Source: Solidesulfovibrio fructosivorans JJ]
GTDB taxonomy: Bacteria > Desulfobacterota > Desulfovibrionia > Desulfovibrionales > Desulfovibrionaceae
NCBI RefSeq assembly: GCF_000179555.1
Contig: NZ_AECZ01000039.1
Span: forward strand, 1 to 37,045
Direction: 5' to 3'
DNA length: 37,045 nt
Part shown: piece after piece, positions 15,874 through 24,726 of the stretch
Numbering within the stretch: position 1 is the first letter of the stretch
Layout of the letters: each line of letters begins with the position of its first letter
The notes under the pieces: generated by a model
Told to the model about the DNA's origin: nothing
The model's database searches: none
Seen by the model: only the letters and a program-made list of their open reading frames with translations
Program-made: the position numbers and the translations under genes

Positions 15874-18027
15874 ATGGGAGTTGATCGCAGAGCTTTCCTC
15901 GGGCTTGTGGCGGGTGGCGCCGTGGGCACCATGTTCACCCCCATCCCGTGGAAATTGTTGGATGATGTTTCCATCTGGACGCAGAACTGGCCGTGGATTC
16001 CCAAGGTGCCCAAGGGCCAGATCGACTATGTGACCACCACGAGCAAGTTGTGTCCGGCCGGTGAGGGCCTGAAAATCATGCGCGTGGCCGGCAATCCGAT
16101 CACGGCCGCCGGCAACCCTGCCCACCCCCTGTCCTGTGGCGGCGTCTCGGCCCTGGCCCGGTCCGAAGTCTACATGCTGTACAGCCCGGCGCGGGTCAAA
16201 TCGCCCATGAAGAAGTCGGGCAAGGCCTTCGTGCCCATCACCTGGGAACAGGCGCTCATTGAAATGGCCGACAAGCTCGGCGCGGCCAAGGGCTCGGTCG
16301 CCTGCGTCTCGGGCGACCAGACCGGCACCGTCAACGAAGTGCTTTCGGCCTTCGTCGGCAAGCTCGGCGCGGCCGGCTACTTCATGATGCCCTCCGAAGC
16401 CACCACCGCCGCCAAGGGCATGCAGCTCATGGGCGGCAAGGGGCAGCCCGGCTACGACTTCGAAAACGCCGACACCGTGCTGGTCCTTGGCGCGGACATC
16501 TTCGAAACCTGGGGCACCTCCACCCGCAACCGCAAGGCCTTTGGCGCCAAGCGGCCGGTCGGGGCCAAGCCCGCTTCCCAATACATCTACGTCGGGCCGA
16601 CCAAGAACAACACCGCCGCCGTGTGCGACCAGTGGATTCCGGCTTCGGCGGCCGACCTCGGCGTGGTGGCCCTCGGCATCGCCTGGCACCTGATCAAGGC
16701 CGGGGCGACCAGCAGCGCGCCCGGCTTCGACACCCTGCGCGCCGTGGTCAACGGCGGTTTCGGTCCGGACGACGTGAAGCGCGCCACGGGCATCGAGCCC
16801 GCCGTGCTCGCCGGCGTGGCCAAGGCCCTGGCGTCCTCCAAGGCCGCCATGGTGGTCACGGGATCGCCTTTCGGCCAGGGACTGGGCGCTGGCGCCTTCA
16901 TGGCCGGCATGGCGCTCAACATCCTGCTCGGCCGCATCAACAAGCCCGGCGGCGTCTACGCCCTGCCGGAGCTGGCCACGGTGGTGCCTGGAGCCATGAC
17001 CCGCGAGGCCATGCTCAAGGCCGACCTTCCCGGCTTCCTCAAGGCCGTGGCCGACGGCAAGAAACCGGCCCCCAAGGCCTTGCTGGTCTACGACGCCAAC
17101 CCGGCCTACGGCCTGCCCGAAGCGGCGACCATGGCCAAGGCCCTGGAAAAAATCCCGTACAAGGTCAGCTTCTCTTCCTTCATGGACGAGACGGCGGCCA
17201 TGTGCGACCTCGTGTTGCCCAATTCCCTGACTCTGGAACGCTACGACGATGTGGTCACGCCCTATGGCTCGGGGTTTTGCATCTACAGCCTGGTCACGCC
17301 CTACCAGAAACCGGTGCACGACACCCGGACGACCGGCGACGTGATCCTGGCGCTGGCCCGCAAGCTGAGCATCGATCTGAAGTTCGACAACTTCCAGCAG
17401 GTGCTCAAGGAAAAGGTGGCCACCCTGGCCAAGGCCTCCGGCGGCTTTGTCGCCAAGGACGTCATGCCCTGGCAGGTGGCGGCGGGCAAGCCCGCGCCCG
17501 CGCTCGCCGGCGGCGACCTGTGGAAGGCCCTTTCCGCCGGTTACGCCTGGACCATGGTCGGCTCCGTGACCCAGACCGGACTCGGCTTCGCCCCCGAGGT
17601 GCTGGCCAAGGCGGTGAAGCCCGGCAAGACTTCCGGCAAGACCGTGACCCTGGCCCCCTACGCCCAGCTGCGTACCGGCACCCCGACCACCGGCATCCCC
17701 TGTCAGGACCTGACCATGGTGCCCGACACGGAGCTTCTCGGCGAAACCACCATGGTGCGCATGGGCAGCGCCACGGCCAAGGCGCTCGGCGTCAAGCCCG
17801 GCGCGATGGTCAAGCTCACCGGCGCCGGAACGCACTGCAAGGCCCAGGTCCACATCTTCGAGAGCGTCATGACCGGCGTTGTGTCGGCTCCCTTGGGCTT
17901 CGGCCATACCGCCTTCGACATCTTCAGCAAGGGCAAGGGCGCCAATTACCTGGCGCTTCTACCCGTGACCGAGGAGCCGGGCACCGGCATGTCCATGTGG
18001 GCCGCCGCTGAAGTCAAAATCGCCTAA
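15874..18027 (+). CDS. qrcB: Qrc complex molybdopterin-oxidoreductase-like subunit
   Basis: This 717-residue protein has the fold of the molybdopterin oxidoreductase family. In the Qrc complex it is known to lack the molybdenum cofactor and serves as a structural or electron-transfer subunit. The N-terminus carries a twin-arginine signal (DRRAFLGLVAGGAVG), so it is exported folded, as usual for the family. The usual N-terminal Cys-x2-Cys cluster motif is absent; only isolated cysteines occur near residues 50-90. It starts at the ATG at 15874 after GGGGGGAG, 10 bases past qrcA. The reduced cofactor set agrees with QrcB rather than with an active formate dehydrogenase or polysulfide reductase. 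Confidence 0.92.
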   Translation: MGVDRRAFLGLVAGGAVGTMFTPIPWKLLDDVSIWTQNWPWIPKVPKGQIDYVTTTSKLCPAGEGLKIMRVAGNPITAAGNPAHPLSCGGVSALARSEVYMLYSPARVKSPMKKSGKAFVPITWEQALIEMADKLGAAKGSVACVSGDQTGTVNEVLSAFVGKLGAAGYFMMPSEATTAAKGMQLMGGKGQPGYDFENADTVLVLGADIFETWGTSTRNRKAFGAKRPVGAKPASQYIYVGPTKNNTAAVCDQWIPASAADLGVVALGIAWHLIKAGATSSAPGFDTLRAVVNGGFGPDDVKRATGIEPAVLAGVAKALASSKAAMVVTGSPFGQGLGAGAFMAGMALNILLGRINKPGGVYALPELATVVPGAMTREAMLKADLPGFLKAVADGKKPAPKALLVYDANPAYGLPEAATMAKALEKIPYKVSFSSFMDETAAMCDLVLPNSLTLERYDDVVTPYGSGFCIYSLVTPYQKPVHDTRTTGDVILALARKLSIDLKFDNFQQVLKEKVATLAKASGGFVAKDVMPWQVAAGKPAPALAGGDLWKALSAGYAWTMVGSVTQTGLGFAPEVLAKAVKPGKTSGKTVTLAPYAQLRTGTPTTGIPCQDLTMVPDTELLGETTMVRMGSATAKALGVKPGAMVKLTGAGTHCKAQVHIFESVMTGVVSAPLGFGHTAFDIFSKGKGANYLALLPVTEEPGTGMSMWAAAEVKIA

Positions 18028-18050
18028 CCACGAGTCAAAGGGAAGCCGTT

Positions 18051-18821
18051 ATGTCCGGACACAGTTTCAAAGAATTCCCGATCACCTGGGGCATGGTGAT
18101 CGATATCGACAAGTGCACCGGCTGCGGGGCCTGCATGGCCTCCTGCCAGACGGAGAACAACGTCAATCCCCAGCCCGAGGCCTCCAACAAGCTGCGTTCC
18201 ACCTCGTGGATGCTGGTTTACGAGCTGACCAACGACAAGGCCTTTCCCGACCATGACGTGGCCTTTCTGCCCCGTCCCTGCCAGCAGTGCGGCAACCCGC
18301 CCTGCGTGTCCGTGTGCCCGGTCGTGGCCACGGACAAAAACGAGGACGGCGGCATCGTCAGCCAGATCTACCCCCGCTGCATCGGCTGCCGGTACTGCGT
18401 GGCCGCCTGCCCCTACCATGTCCGTTACTTCGGCTGGTACGACCCGATCTGGCCCGAAGGCATGACCAAGACCCTCTCGCCCCTGACCTCGGTGCGGCCG
18501 CGCGGCGTGGTGGAAAAGTGCACCTTTTGCCACCACCGCTGGAACCTGGCCAAGGACGCCGCCCGGGCCGCCGGCAAGGACCCCGAGGACCTGCCGGATG
18601 GCGCTTATGTCACCGCCTGCGTCCAGAACTGCCCCTCCGGGGCCCTGACCTTCGGGGACCTCAAAAACCCCAAGCATAAAGTGCACGAGCTCATCAAGAG
18701 CCCCTACGCCTTCCGGTTGCTCGAACGCCTGGGCACCAAACCCCAGGTCTACTACATCAGCCGGCGGGAGTGGGTGCGCAAACTCGGCGATAACTACCTC
18801 AAGAGCGAAAAAACCGAGTAA
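18051..18821 (+). CDS. qrcC: Qrc complex iron-sulfur subunit
   Basis: This 256-residue ferredoxin-like subunit wires electrons from QrcA/QrcB to the membrane subunit. Sixteen cysteines form four cluster-binding sets: C22/C25/C28/C32, C77/C80/C85/C89, C110/C113/C116/C120 and C157/C160/C190/C194. No signal peptide is seen, so it probably crosses the membrane with the Tat-exported QrcB. It starts 23 bases after qrcB, with AAAGGGAAG upstream. It is related to the iron-sulfur subunits of polysulfide reductase-type enzymes (PsrB/DmsB). Confidence 0.93.
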   Translation: MSGHSFKEFPITWGMVIDIDKCTGCGACMASCQTENNVNPQPEASNKLRSTSWMLVYELTNDKAFPDHDVAFLPRPCQQCGNPPCVSVCPVVATDKNEDGGIVSQIYPRCIGCRYCVAACPYHVRYFGWYDPIWPEGMTKTLSPLTSVRPRGVVEKCTFCHHRWNLAKDAARAAGKDPEDLPDGAYVTACVQNCPSGALTFGDLKNPKHKVHELIKSPYAFRLLERLGTKPQVYYISRREWVRKLGDNYLKSEKTE

Positions 18822-18835
18822 TTCCGGGGGATGCA

Positions 18836-20080
18836 ATGAGCTTTATCGATATCGAAAAAAACTGGTATCCCGAGGGTGTGACGCGTTGCGGCCTGGGGAA
18901 ATTCATGGGGTGGCTGGGTTTTCTTGGCGTGTTCGCCCTGTTCGGCCTCATCGCCATGCTCGTCTGCTTCTATTACGGCCTGGGCGTCACCGGGCTCGAC
19001 AACTACTTCGGGTTCGGCCTGTGGATCACCTTCGACCTGGCCGTCATCGCCCTGGGCGCGGGAGCCTTTTTCACCGGGCTCATCCGCTACATCATCGGCG
19101 TGGATGAACTCAAGAACATCATCAACCTGACGGTGATCAAAGGGTTCATCTGCTACTCCGGGGCCATGCTCATCCTGTCCCTGGACGTCGGCCAGCCGCT
19201 GCGGTCGTGGTTCGGGTACTGGCACCCCAACGTCCACTCCATGCTCACCGAAGTTATCTTCTGCATCACCTGCTACCTGATGGTGCTCATCATCGAGTAC
19301 GTCCCGCTGATCCTCGAGCAGAAGCAGATCAACAAGATCCCGTTCCTGCACAACCTGGCCCACCAGATGCACGTGGTCATGCCGCTTTTCGCCGGCATCG
19401 GCGCGTTTCTGTCCACCTTCCACCAGGGCTCGCTCGGCGGCATGTACGGCGTCATGTTCGCCCGTCCCTACGCCTTCCGCGAAGGGTTCTTCATCTGGCC
19501 GTGGACGTTCTTCCTGTTCGTCCTGTCGGCCATCTCCTCTGGCCCGTGCCTCACGGTGCTGATCTGCGGCTTTATGGAGAAGCTCTCCGGCCGCAAGCTC
19601 ACCACCTACCGGGTTAAATCGCTCATGGCCAAGATCGGCGGCACCATGCTGCTGATCTACATGGTCTTCAAGTACCTGGATACCTGGGCCTGGATCAACG
19701 GCGTGCTGCCCCGGGCCGGCCTGACCTTCGACCAGATGTTCTACGGACTGGTCTACGGCAAGTGGCTGTTCTTCACGGAAATCGTCCTGTGCCTGCCGGT
19801 GCCGGTCATCTTCCTGCTCACGCCGCTGCGCAAGAAGCCCGCGTTCATGTACTCCGGCGCCATTCTGGCCTGCCTTGGCGTCATCATCAACCGCTACGTC
19901 TTCACCGTCCAGGCCCTGGCCCAGCCGGTCCTGCCGTTCACCAAGTGGGTGGTCTACTCCCCCAACTGGGCCGAATGGGCGACCTCCGGCATGGTCATTG
20001 CCTACGGTTTCATCATCATGAGCCTTTCCTACCGCTACCTGCCGATTTTTCCGCAGGAAGTGGGGCTCAACAAGAAATAG
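18836..20080 (+). CDS. qrcD: Qrc complex NrfD/PsrC-like membrane subunit
   Basis: This 414-residue protein has about ten hydrophobic segments spread over the whole chain and belongs to the NrfD/PsrC family. It should hold the menaquinone-binding site where electrons from periplasmic hydrogen or formate oxidation reduce the quinone pool. That pool then feeds the membrane complexes that support sulfate reduction. The start at 18836 lies 14 bases after qrcC behind GGGGGA. A strong terminator follows 23 bases after the stop, so it closes the operon. Confidence 0.93.
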   Translation: MSFIDIEKNWYPEGVTRCGLGKFMGWLGFLGVFALFGLIAMLVCFYYGLGVTGLDNYFGFGLWITFDLAVIALGAGAFFTGLIRYIIGVDELKNIINLTVIKGFICYSGAMLILSLDVGQPLRSWFGYWHPNVHSMLTEVIFCITCYLMVLIIEYVPLILEQKQINKIPFLHNLAHQMHVVMPLFAGIGAFLSTFHQGSLGGMYGVMFARPYAFREGFFIWPWTFFLFVLSAISSGPCLTVLICGFMEKLSGRKLTTYRVKSLMAKIGGTMLLIYMVFKYLDTWAWINGVLPRAGLTFDQMFYGLVYGKWLFFTEIVLCLPVPVIFLLTPLRKKPAFMYSGAILACLGVIINRYVFTVQALAQPVLPFTKWVVYSPNWAEWATSGMVIAYGFIIMSLSYRYLPIFPQEVGLNKK

Positions 20081-20103
20081 CCTTCGGCGGGGTTGCCTGC
20101 CTC

Positions 20104-20136
20104 AGCCCGGTCGCGTCGCGCGACCGGGCTTTTTTT
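20104..20136 (+). terminator. Intrinsic terminator of the qrc operon
   Basis: A perfect 12-bp stem (AGCCCGGTCGCG with CGCGACCGGGCT) around a 3-base loop is followed by seven T residues. It lies 23 bases after the qrcD stop codon. Confidence 0.92.
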
Positions 20137-20222
20137 GTCTTTGTCGTCGGACGCGCCTGGGCTGCCTAAGACTGTGGGCGGGGAGTGTTATCAAAAGTAC
20201 GATGTCAAAAATGGCATGTCGG

Positions 20223-20251
20223 TTGCAAAACTCCCCGTATATGCTTACAAT
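20223..20251 (+). promoter_or_regulatory. Promoter of the glycosylphosphotransferase gene
   Basis: TTGCAA at 20223-20228 and TACAAT at 20246-20251 are 17 bases apart. Transcription would begin near 20258, downstream of the in-frame ATG codons at 20202 and 20241, so those cannot be the start on this transcript. This supports the TTG at 20355. Confidence 0.55.
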
Positions 20252-20354
20252 CAGACTGCCGATTTTTCCCGGGCGGGTGTTCGGGCTGCGGGAACGACCC
20301 CATGAAGGCCTCTTGTCGTTTGAAGCGGCCCCAACCTCCGAACGGGGGGAGAGC

Positions 20355-21779
20355 TTGGCTTTTAAAACCAGAAAAGGCGCCATCACGTGGCTGCGTGTCG
20401 TGGACTTGGCCGTGGCCGCCGTGGCCTTGCTCATTGCCGGCGGCGTGGCCGCCGCCGAATCGCCTGAAGCGTCCCTGCGTCTCGATTTCCCCACCCTGGC
20501 GCTTTTCGCCTGGCTGCTTATGGCCACGGCCTGCGTGTTCCCGCTTTTCGCGCTCTATACCGAGGTGGCTCTTTTCCAGTGGCGCGAGTCGGTCAAGGCC
20601 ACGGTCAAGGCCGTCACGGGCGTGCTGCTGATTTTGGTGGCGGGCGCGGCGGTGCTCGATCCGCCGCTCATCACGGCGGCTTTTTTGATCCTCTATTGGT
20701 TTTCGGCCTGCGCCGGGGGCATTGCCGCCCGGCTGGCCACCCGGCGGCTGCTTTTTCTCACCGAGGCCCAGGGCATTGCCGCCCGCCGCACCCTCATTGT
20801 CGGCACCGGGGCCCGGGCCCAGGAAATCGCCCTGCGCATGCTCGCCCAGCCCGGCCATGGCTACCGCTTTTGCGGTTTCGTCGGCGATGGCTGGAACAAG
20901 CCCCCGCCGCCATCGTTGCCGGGGCGCTTCGAGCTGGTCTCCGACATGGGCGGTTTCGCCGACTACTTGCGGGAGCATGTGGTGGACGAGGTCCTGGTCT
21001 GCCTGCCGCTGGCCGAGCTCAGCGAAAAGGCCACGGCGCTCGTATCGGAGTGCGAGGAGCAGGGCGTGTCCGTGACCGTGATCACGCGCCTTTTCGAGCT
21101 CAAAAATCCGCGCCATCGTCCGGGCAGCCATGGCGGGGAGATGGTGGTGACCATCTCCAACACCCTGGCCGACGAGCGCGAGCTGATCCTCAAGCGTTTT
21201 CTCGACGTGTCCGTGGCCCTGGCCATGCTTTTGGCGCTTTCCCCCCTTTTGCTCGCGGTCTGGGCCCTGATCCGGCTGACTTCGCCCGGGCCGGCCTTCT
21301 TCGTCCAGGAGCGGGTAGGGCTTAATAAGCGGGTGTTCAAATTCTACAAATTCCGCACCATGGTCCAAAACGCCGAGGCCCTGCAAGCCGACCTCGAATC
21401 CCGCAACGAGACCAACGGCGCGACCTTTAAGATCAAAAACGATCCGCGCATCACGAGGCTCGGCCGTATCCTGCGCAAGACCAGCGTCGACGAGTTGCCC
21501 CAGCTCTTCAATGTGCTGCGGGGCGAGATGAGCCTCGTCGGCCCGAGGCCGCTTCCCGTGCGCGATGTCGAGCGTATCGAAAAGGACTGGCCGCGCCGGC
21601 GGTTCGGGGTCAAGCCCGGCATCACCTGCCTGTGGCAGATCTGCGGCCGCAACAGCCTGCCGTTCGAGCGGATGATGCAGCTCGACATCGAGTACGTCGA
21701 CACCTGGTCCGTGCTGCTCGACATCAAGATATTGCTGCGCACCGTGCCGGTGGTGTGCAGCATGCGCGGGGCGTATTGA
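20355..21779 (+). CDS. Polyprenyl glycosylphosphotransferase for exopolysaccharide synthesis
   Basis: This 474-residue inner-membrane enzyme attaches the first sugar phosphate to undecaprenyl phosphate, starting a surface polysaccharide unit. Four hydrophobic segments (to about residue 130) precede a nucleotide-binding-like region with IVGTGARAQE. A further membrane segment (about 285-305) leads into the catalytic WbaP/bacterial sugar transferase domain, with KFRTM, DELPQLFNVLRGEMSLVGPRP and GITCLWQICGRN. The start is a TTG at 20355 with GGGGGGA four bases upstream, and a promoter at 20223-20251 excludes the upstream ATG codons. The sugar is not evident from sequence. No flippase or polymerase gene follows. 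rfbC and manC, upstream of qrc, would supply precursors for the same process. Confidence 0.9.
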   Translation: MAFKTRKGAITWLRVVDLAVAAVALLIAGGVAAAESPEASLRLDFPTLALFAWLLMATACVFPLFALYTEVALFQWRESVKATVKAVTGVLLILVAGAAVLDPPLITAAFLILYWFSACAGGIAARLATRRLLFLTEAQGIAARRTLIVGTGARAQEIALRMLAQPGHGYRFCGFVGDGWNKPPPPSLPGRFELVSDMGGFADYLREHVVDEVLVCLPLAELSEKATALVSECEEQGVSVTVITRLFELKNPRHRPGSHGGEMVVTISNTLADERELILKRFLDVSVALAMLLALSPLLLAVWALIRLTSPGPAFFVQERVGLNKRVFKFYKFRTMVQNAEALQADLESRNETNGATFKIKNDPRITRLGRILRKTSVDELPQLFNVLRGEMSLVGPRPLPVRDVERIEKDWPRRRFGVKPGITCLWQICGRNSLPFERMMQLDIEYVDTWSVLLDIKILLRTVPVVCSMRGAY

Positions 21780-21798
21780 GCCGCGCCGGCCGGTTCGC

Positions 21799-21827
21799 TT
21801 GCCCGCAAGCGCCCCCTGGCCTATAGT
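21799..21827 (+). promoter_or_regulatory. Promoter of the M23-like gene
   Basis: TTGCCC at 21799-21804 and TATAGT at 21822-21827 are 17 bases apart, and the next start codon follows 33 bases later. The -35 overlaps a small hairpin (CGCTTG/CAAGCG). Confidence 0.45.
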
Positions 21828-21860
21828 ATCGCAACAAGAAAGCCGGGGGACACGCGACGG

Positions 21861-23267
21861 ATGCGCATCATAAAGCCTTTCAAGGGACGCCGGGGTTTCG
21901 GTCCGGTTTTCTTTCTGCTGGCCGCGGCCCTCGTTTTGGCGCCTGTGGCCGCGGCCGGATTCGCCGGCTACTACCTCTTTCTCAAGGACGCCCACAAACC
22001 CGAACTCGTCTTGTTGCCCGAGGCCAACGCCTCGTCGCTGAGGCGCCCCTTCACCGTGACCGCCGCCGACCCGCAATCGGGCATCCGCTCGATCACCGTC
22101 ACCGTCACCCAGGGCCAGCGGCGCAACACGATACTGCACAAATCCTACGATCCGCCCAGGGACAAGGTGTCCGAAAGCTTCAATCTGGAAAATTCGGAAC
22201 TTCGCGGCGGGGCCTTCGAGCTCCAGGCCGCGGCCTACGACGGGTCCTACGCCAATCTTGGCGCGGGCAACACGGCCCGCGTCTCCCGGCGCATGCTCCT
22301 CGATCTCGTGGCCCCCTCGGTCAAGGCGCTGACCCCGGCCCATTACGTGCGCCAGGGCGGCGTGGGGCTGGTCGTCTACGAGGTCAACAAGGATGCCGTC
22401 AGAAGCGGGGTGGTGGTCGGGGACAGGTTCTACCCCGGCTTCAGGCAGCCGGGCGGCCAGTACGCCTGCCTGTTCGCCTTTCCCAGCGATATGGACGCGA
22501 ACGCCTTCAAGCCGCGTCTGTTCGTGGAGGACGCCGCCGGCAACGAGCGTACCGGATTTTTCGTCAATATGGCCATAAAACGGCGTTTTCGCGATGAGCG
22601 CGTCGACGTCTCCGACGCCTATCTGGCCGCGCATCTGCCGGCCTTTGCCGCGCTGTATCCGGAAATCCGCGATCCCGTGGCCCGGTTTCAAAAGATCAAT
22701 GACGATCTGCGCCGCCAAAACGAGGCCGTGCCGGCCGCCTTGTCCAAGGAGAGCCCGCACGAGCCGCTCTGGGACGGGGCGTTTATCTACATGCCGCGCT
22801 CCATCGTGCGCGGCTCCTTCGGCGCGGACCGCGTCTACGTCCACGACGGCCGGGAGATCGGCCGGGAAAAAAGCGCGGGCATCGACCTCGCCTCGGTTCC
22901 CCATGCCCCGGTGCCGGCGGCCAACAACGGCAAGGTGGTTTATGCCGGGCCGCTCGGCGTCTTCGGCGACACCGTCATTATCGACCACGGCATGGGACTT
23001 TTGAGCCTCTACGGCAACCTGTCCTCCATCGCCGTGCGCAAGGGCGAGTCCGTCAAGAAGGGGGCCGTTATCGGGGCCACTGGCACGACCGGCCTCGCGG
23101 CGAACGATCAGGTCCACTTCGCCATGTATCTCGACGGCCAGCCGGTCATCCCCATCGAGTGGTGGGACGGCCATTGGCTGGAGGACAACGTCACGGCCAA
23201 GCTCAGGCGTTATGCCCCGGCCCCGGAGGGCGCCTCCGGCAAAACCGCTTCGGCCCCGCGGTCGTAG
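21861..23267 (+). CDS. M23 peptidase-fold protein with degenerate active site
   Basis: This 468-residue envelope protein has a single N-terminal membrane segment (about 15-41), beta-rich domains (about 45-240) and a C-terminal LytM/M23 domain (about 325-440). Of the key M23 positions, the first zinc histidine is S338 (SAGID, aspartate D342 kept), the YGH histidine is N386 (YGNLS), and the first histidine of the usual HxH pair is Q417 (QVHF, H419 kept). It therefore probably does not cut peptidoglycan itself. Degenerate LytM proteins such as EnvC and NlpD work by activating amidases, a plausible role here. The ATG at 21861 has a CCGGGGGAC sequence upstream. It follows the glycosylphosphotransferase but has its own likely promoter. 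Confidence 0.88.
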   Translation: MRIIKPFKGRRGFGPVFFLLAAALVLAPVAAAGFAGYYLFLKDAHKPELVLLPEANASSLRRPFTVTAADPQSGIRSITVTVTQGQRRNTILHKSYDPPRDKVSESFNLENSELRGGAFELQAAAYDGSYANLGAGNTARVSRRMLLDLVAPSVKALTPAHYVRQGGVGLVVYEVNKDAVRSGVVVGDRFYPGFRQPGGQYACLFAFPSDMDANAFKPRLFVEDAAGNERTGFFVNMAIKRRFRDERVDVSDAYLAAHLPAFAALYPEIRDPVARFQKINDDLRRQNEAVPAALSKESPHEPLWDGAFIYMPRSIVRGSFGADRVYVHDGREIGREKSAGIDLASVPHAPVPAANNGKVVYAGPLGVFGDTVIIDHGMGLLSLYGNLSSIAVRKGESVKKGAVIGATGTTGLAANDQVHFAMYLDGQPVIPIEWWDGHWLEDNVTAKLRRYAPAPEGASGKTASAPRS

Positions 23268-23312
23268 CAAGGCCGCAAGCCGGCTTTGGGCGGGGCTTTC
23301 CCGAGGCCTTGG

Positions 23313-23340
23313 TTGACAAAGTCCGCTCTCCCTTTTTAAC
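23313..23340 (+). promoter_or_regulatory. Promoter of icd
   Basis: A perfect TTGACA at 23313-23318 is followed after 16 bases by TTTAAC at 23335-23340. The start codon is 43 bases further on. An inverted repeat (CAAGGCC at 23268-23274 with GGCCTTG at 23305-23311) lies just upstream and may end the previous transcript, although it lacks a T tract. Confidence 0.5.
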
Positions 23341-23383
23341 GTCGCAAGTTGTTCAAAATTTCCCATTCGAGGAGCAAAGGCGC

Positions 23384-24535
23384 ATGGAAAAGACGGTATA
23401 TTGGATCGAGGGCGACGGTATCGGCCCGGATGTCTGGAAGGCCGGTCGACCGGTCCTCGACGCCGCCGTGGAAAAAGCCTATGGCGGCAGCCGCAAGCTG
23501 GTGTGGAAGGAGCTGCTGGCCGGCGGCAAGGCGTACAAGGAAACCGGCGATTATCTGCCCGAGGCGACCCTGACCGCGCTCAAAGGCGCGGAGCTGGCCT
23601 TCAAGGGCCCGCTGGCCACCCCGGTCGGCGGCGGTTTCCGCAGCCTCAACGTCACCCTGCGTCAGGTTCTCGACCTCTACGCCTGCATCCGCCCCATCCG
23701 TTACTTCAAGGGCATCGAATCCCCGGTCAAGCGTCCCGATCTCGTGGACATGGTCATCTACCGCGAGAACACCGAGGACGTGTACGCCGGCATCGAATAT
23801 GCCACAGGCACGCCCGAGGCCAAAAAGCTCATCGCCTTCCTGCGCGACGAACTTGGGGCCAAAGTGGACGACAGCGCCGGCGTCGGCGTCAAGCCCATCA
23901 CCCCGGCCGGCTCCAAGCGTCTCGTGCGCAAGGCCATCCAGTTCGCCGTGGACACCGGACGCAAAAGCGTCACCCTGGTGCACAAGGGCAATATCATGAA
24001 ATACACCGAGGGCCTGTTTCGGGCCTGCGGGTACGAAGTGGCGGCCGGCGAATTCGCCGATACGGTCATGACCGAGGAGGACGCGGCGGCCGGCGGCAAC
24101 AAGCCCGTGGTCATCAAGGACCGCATCGCGGACAACATGTTCCAGGTGGCGCTCATGCGGCCCCAGGACTATTCGGTCATCGCCACGACGAACCTCAACG
24201 GCGACTACATCTCCGACGCCCTGGCCGCCCAGGTCGGCGGCCTCGGCCTGGCTCCGGGCGTCAACATGAGCGAAAAGCTGGCCTTTTTCGAGCCCACTCA
24301 TGGCATCGCCCCGGCCCTTGCCGGCAAGGACAAGGCCAACCCCGGCAGCCTGATTTTAAGCGGCGCCATGATGCTCGAGCACATCGGCTGGAACGAAGCG
24401 GCGGGGCTCATCCATGATTCCATGGACAAGACCATCTCCGAAAAGAAGGTCACGGTCGACCTGGCCGACCAGATTCCGGGCGCGACCACCATCGGCTGCG
24501 CCGCCTTCGGCGAGGCCTTGGCCAAGAATCTGTAA
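23384..24535 (+). CDS. icd: Isocitrate dehydrogenase
   Basis: This 383-residue enzyme oxidises and decarboxylates isocitrate to 2-oxoglutarate. Substrate residues match the E. coli enzyme: S87, N89, R93, R103, R127, catalytic Y134 (EDVYAG) and K201 (VHKGNIMK). The chain is about 30 residues shorter than E. coli Icd. Aligned by eye, the four residues that hold the 2'-phosphate of NADP in E. coli (K344, Y345, Y391, R395) are A311, L312, V358 and D362 here, so NAD may be the coenzyme. The start at 23384 follows GAGGAG and a good promoter. In a sulfate reducer the likely role is glutamate synthesis through a partial oxidative branch. Confidence 0.92.
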   Translation: MEKTVYWIEGDGIGPDVWKAGRPVLDAAVEKAYGGSRKLVWKELLAGGKAYKETGDYLPEATLTALKGAELAFKGPLATPVGGGFRSLNVTLRQVLDLYACIRPIRYFKGIESPVKRPDLVDMVIYRENTEDVYAGIEYATGTPEAKKLIAFLRDELGAKVDDSAGVGVKPITPAGSKRLVRKAIQFAVDTGRKSVTLVHKGNIMKYTEGLFRACGYEVAAGEFADTVMTEEDAAAGGNKPVVIKDRIADNMFQVALMRPQDYSVIATTNLNGDYISDALAAQVGGLGLAPGVNMSEKLAFFEPTHGIAPALAGKDKANPGSLILSGAMMLEHIGWNEAAGLIHDSMDKTISEKKVTVDLADQIPGATTIGCAAFGEALAKNL

Positions 24536-24552
24536 CGATTGCCGAGTGAAAG

Positions 24553-24603
24553 GCGGGGGCGATGTCGTCCGGGACCGCTCGGCCCGCATTCCCCCGCTTG
24601 TTT
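24553..24603 (+). terminator. Possible icd terminator
   Basis: GCGGGGG (24553-24559) pairs with CCCCCGC (24591-24597), followed by TTGTTTT. The loop is long and holds a smaller CGGG/CCCG hairpin. It lies 18 bases after icd. Confidence 0.35.
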
Positions 24604-24726
24604 TCCGCCGCCTGGATGTCTCCGCGCGCGTTGGCGGAACGGACTGCCGCGCCGGACGACGTGACGTTGTACCCGCTTGGAAACAAGATGACACCCGCTT
24701 CGTGGCGAAGGGGAAAAGGGGGCGAA

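Noticed and set aside
20202-20354. Earlier ATG starts for the glycosylphosphotransferase
   Set aside because: They have no ribosome-binding site, and those at 20202 and 20241 lie upstream of the predicted transcription start near 20258. The family N-terminus fits the TTG at 20355.
20205-23366. A 1053-codon open frame antisense to the glycosylphosphotransferase and M23-like genes
   Set aside because: It mirrors two well-supported sense genes, has no recognisable domain, and shows biased composition typical of a GC-driven shadow.
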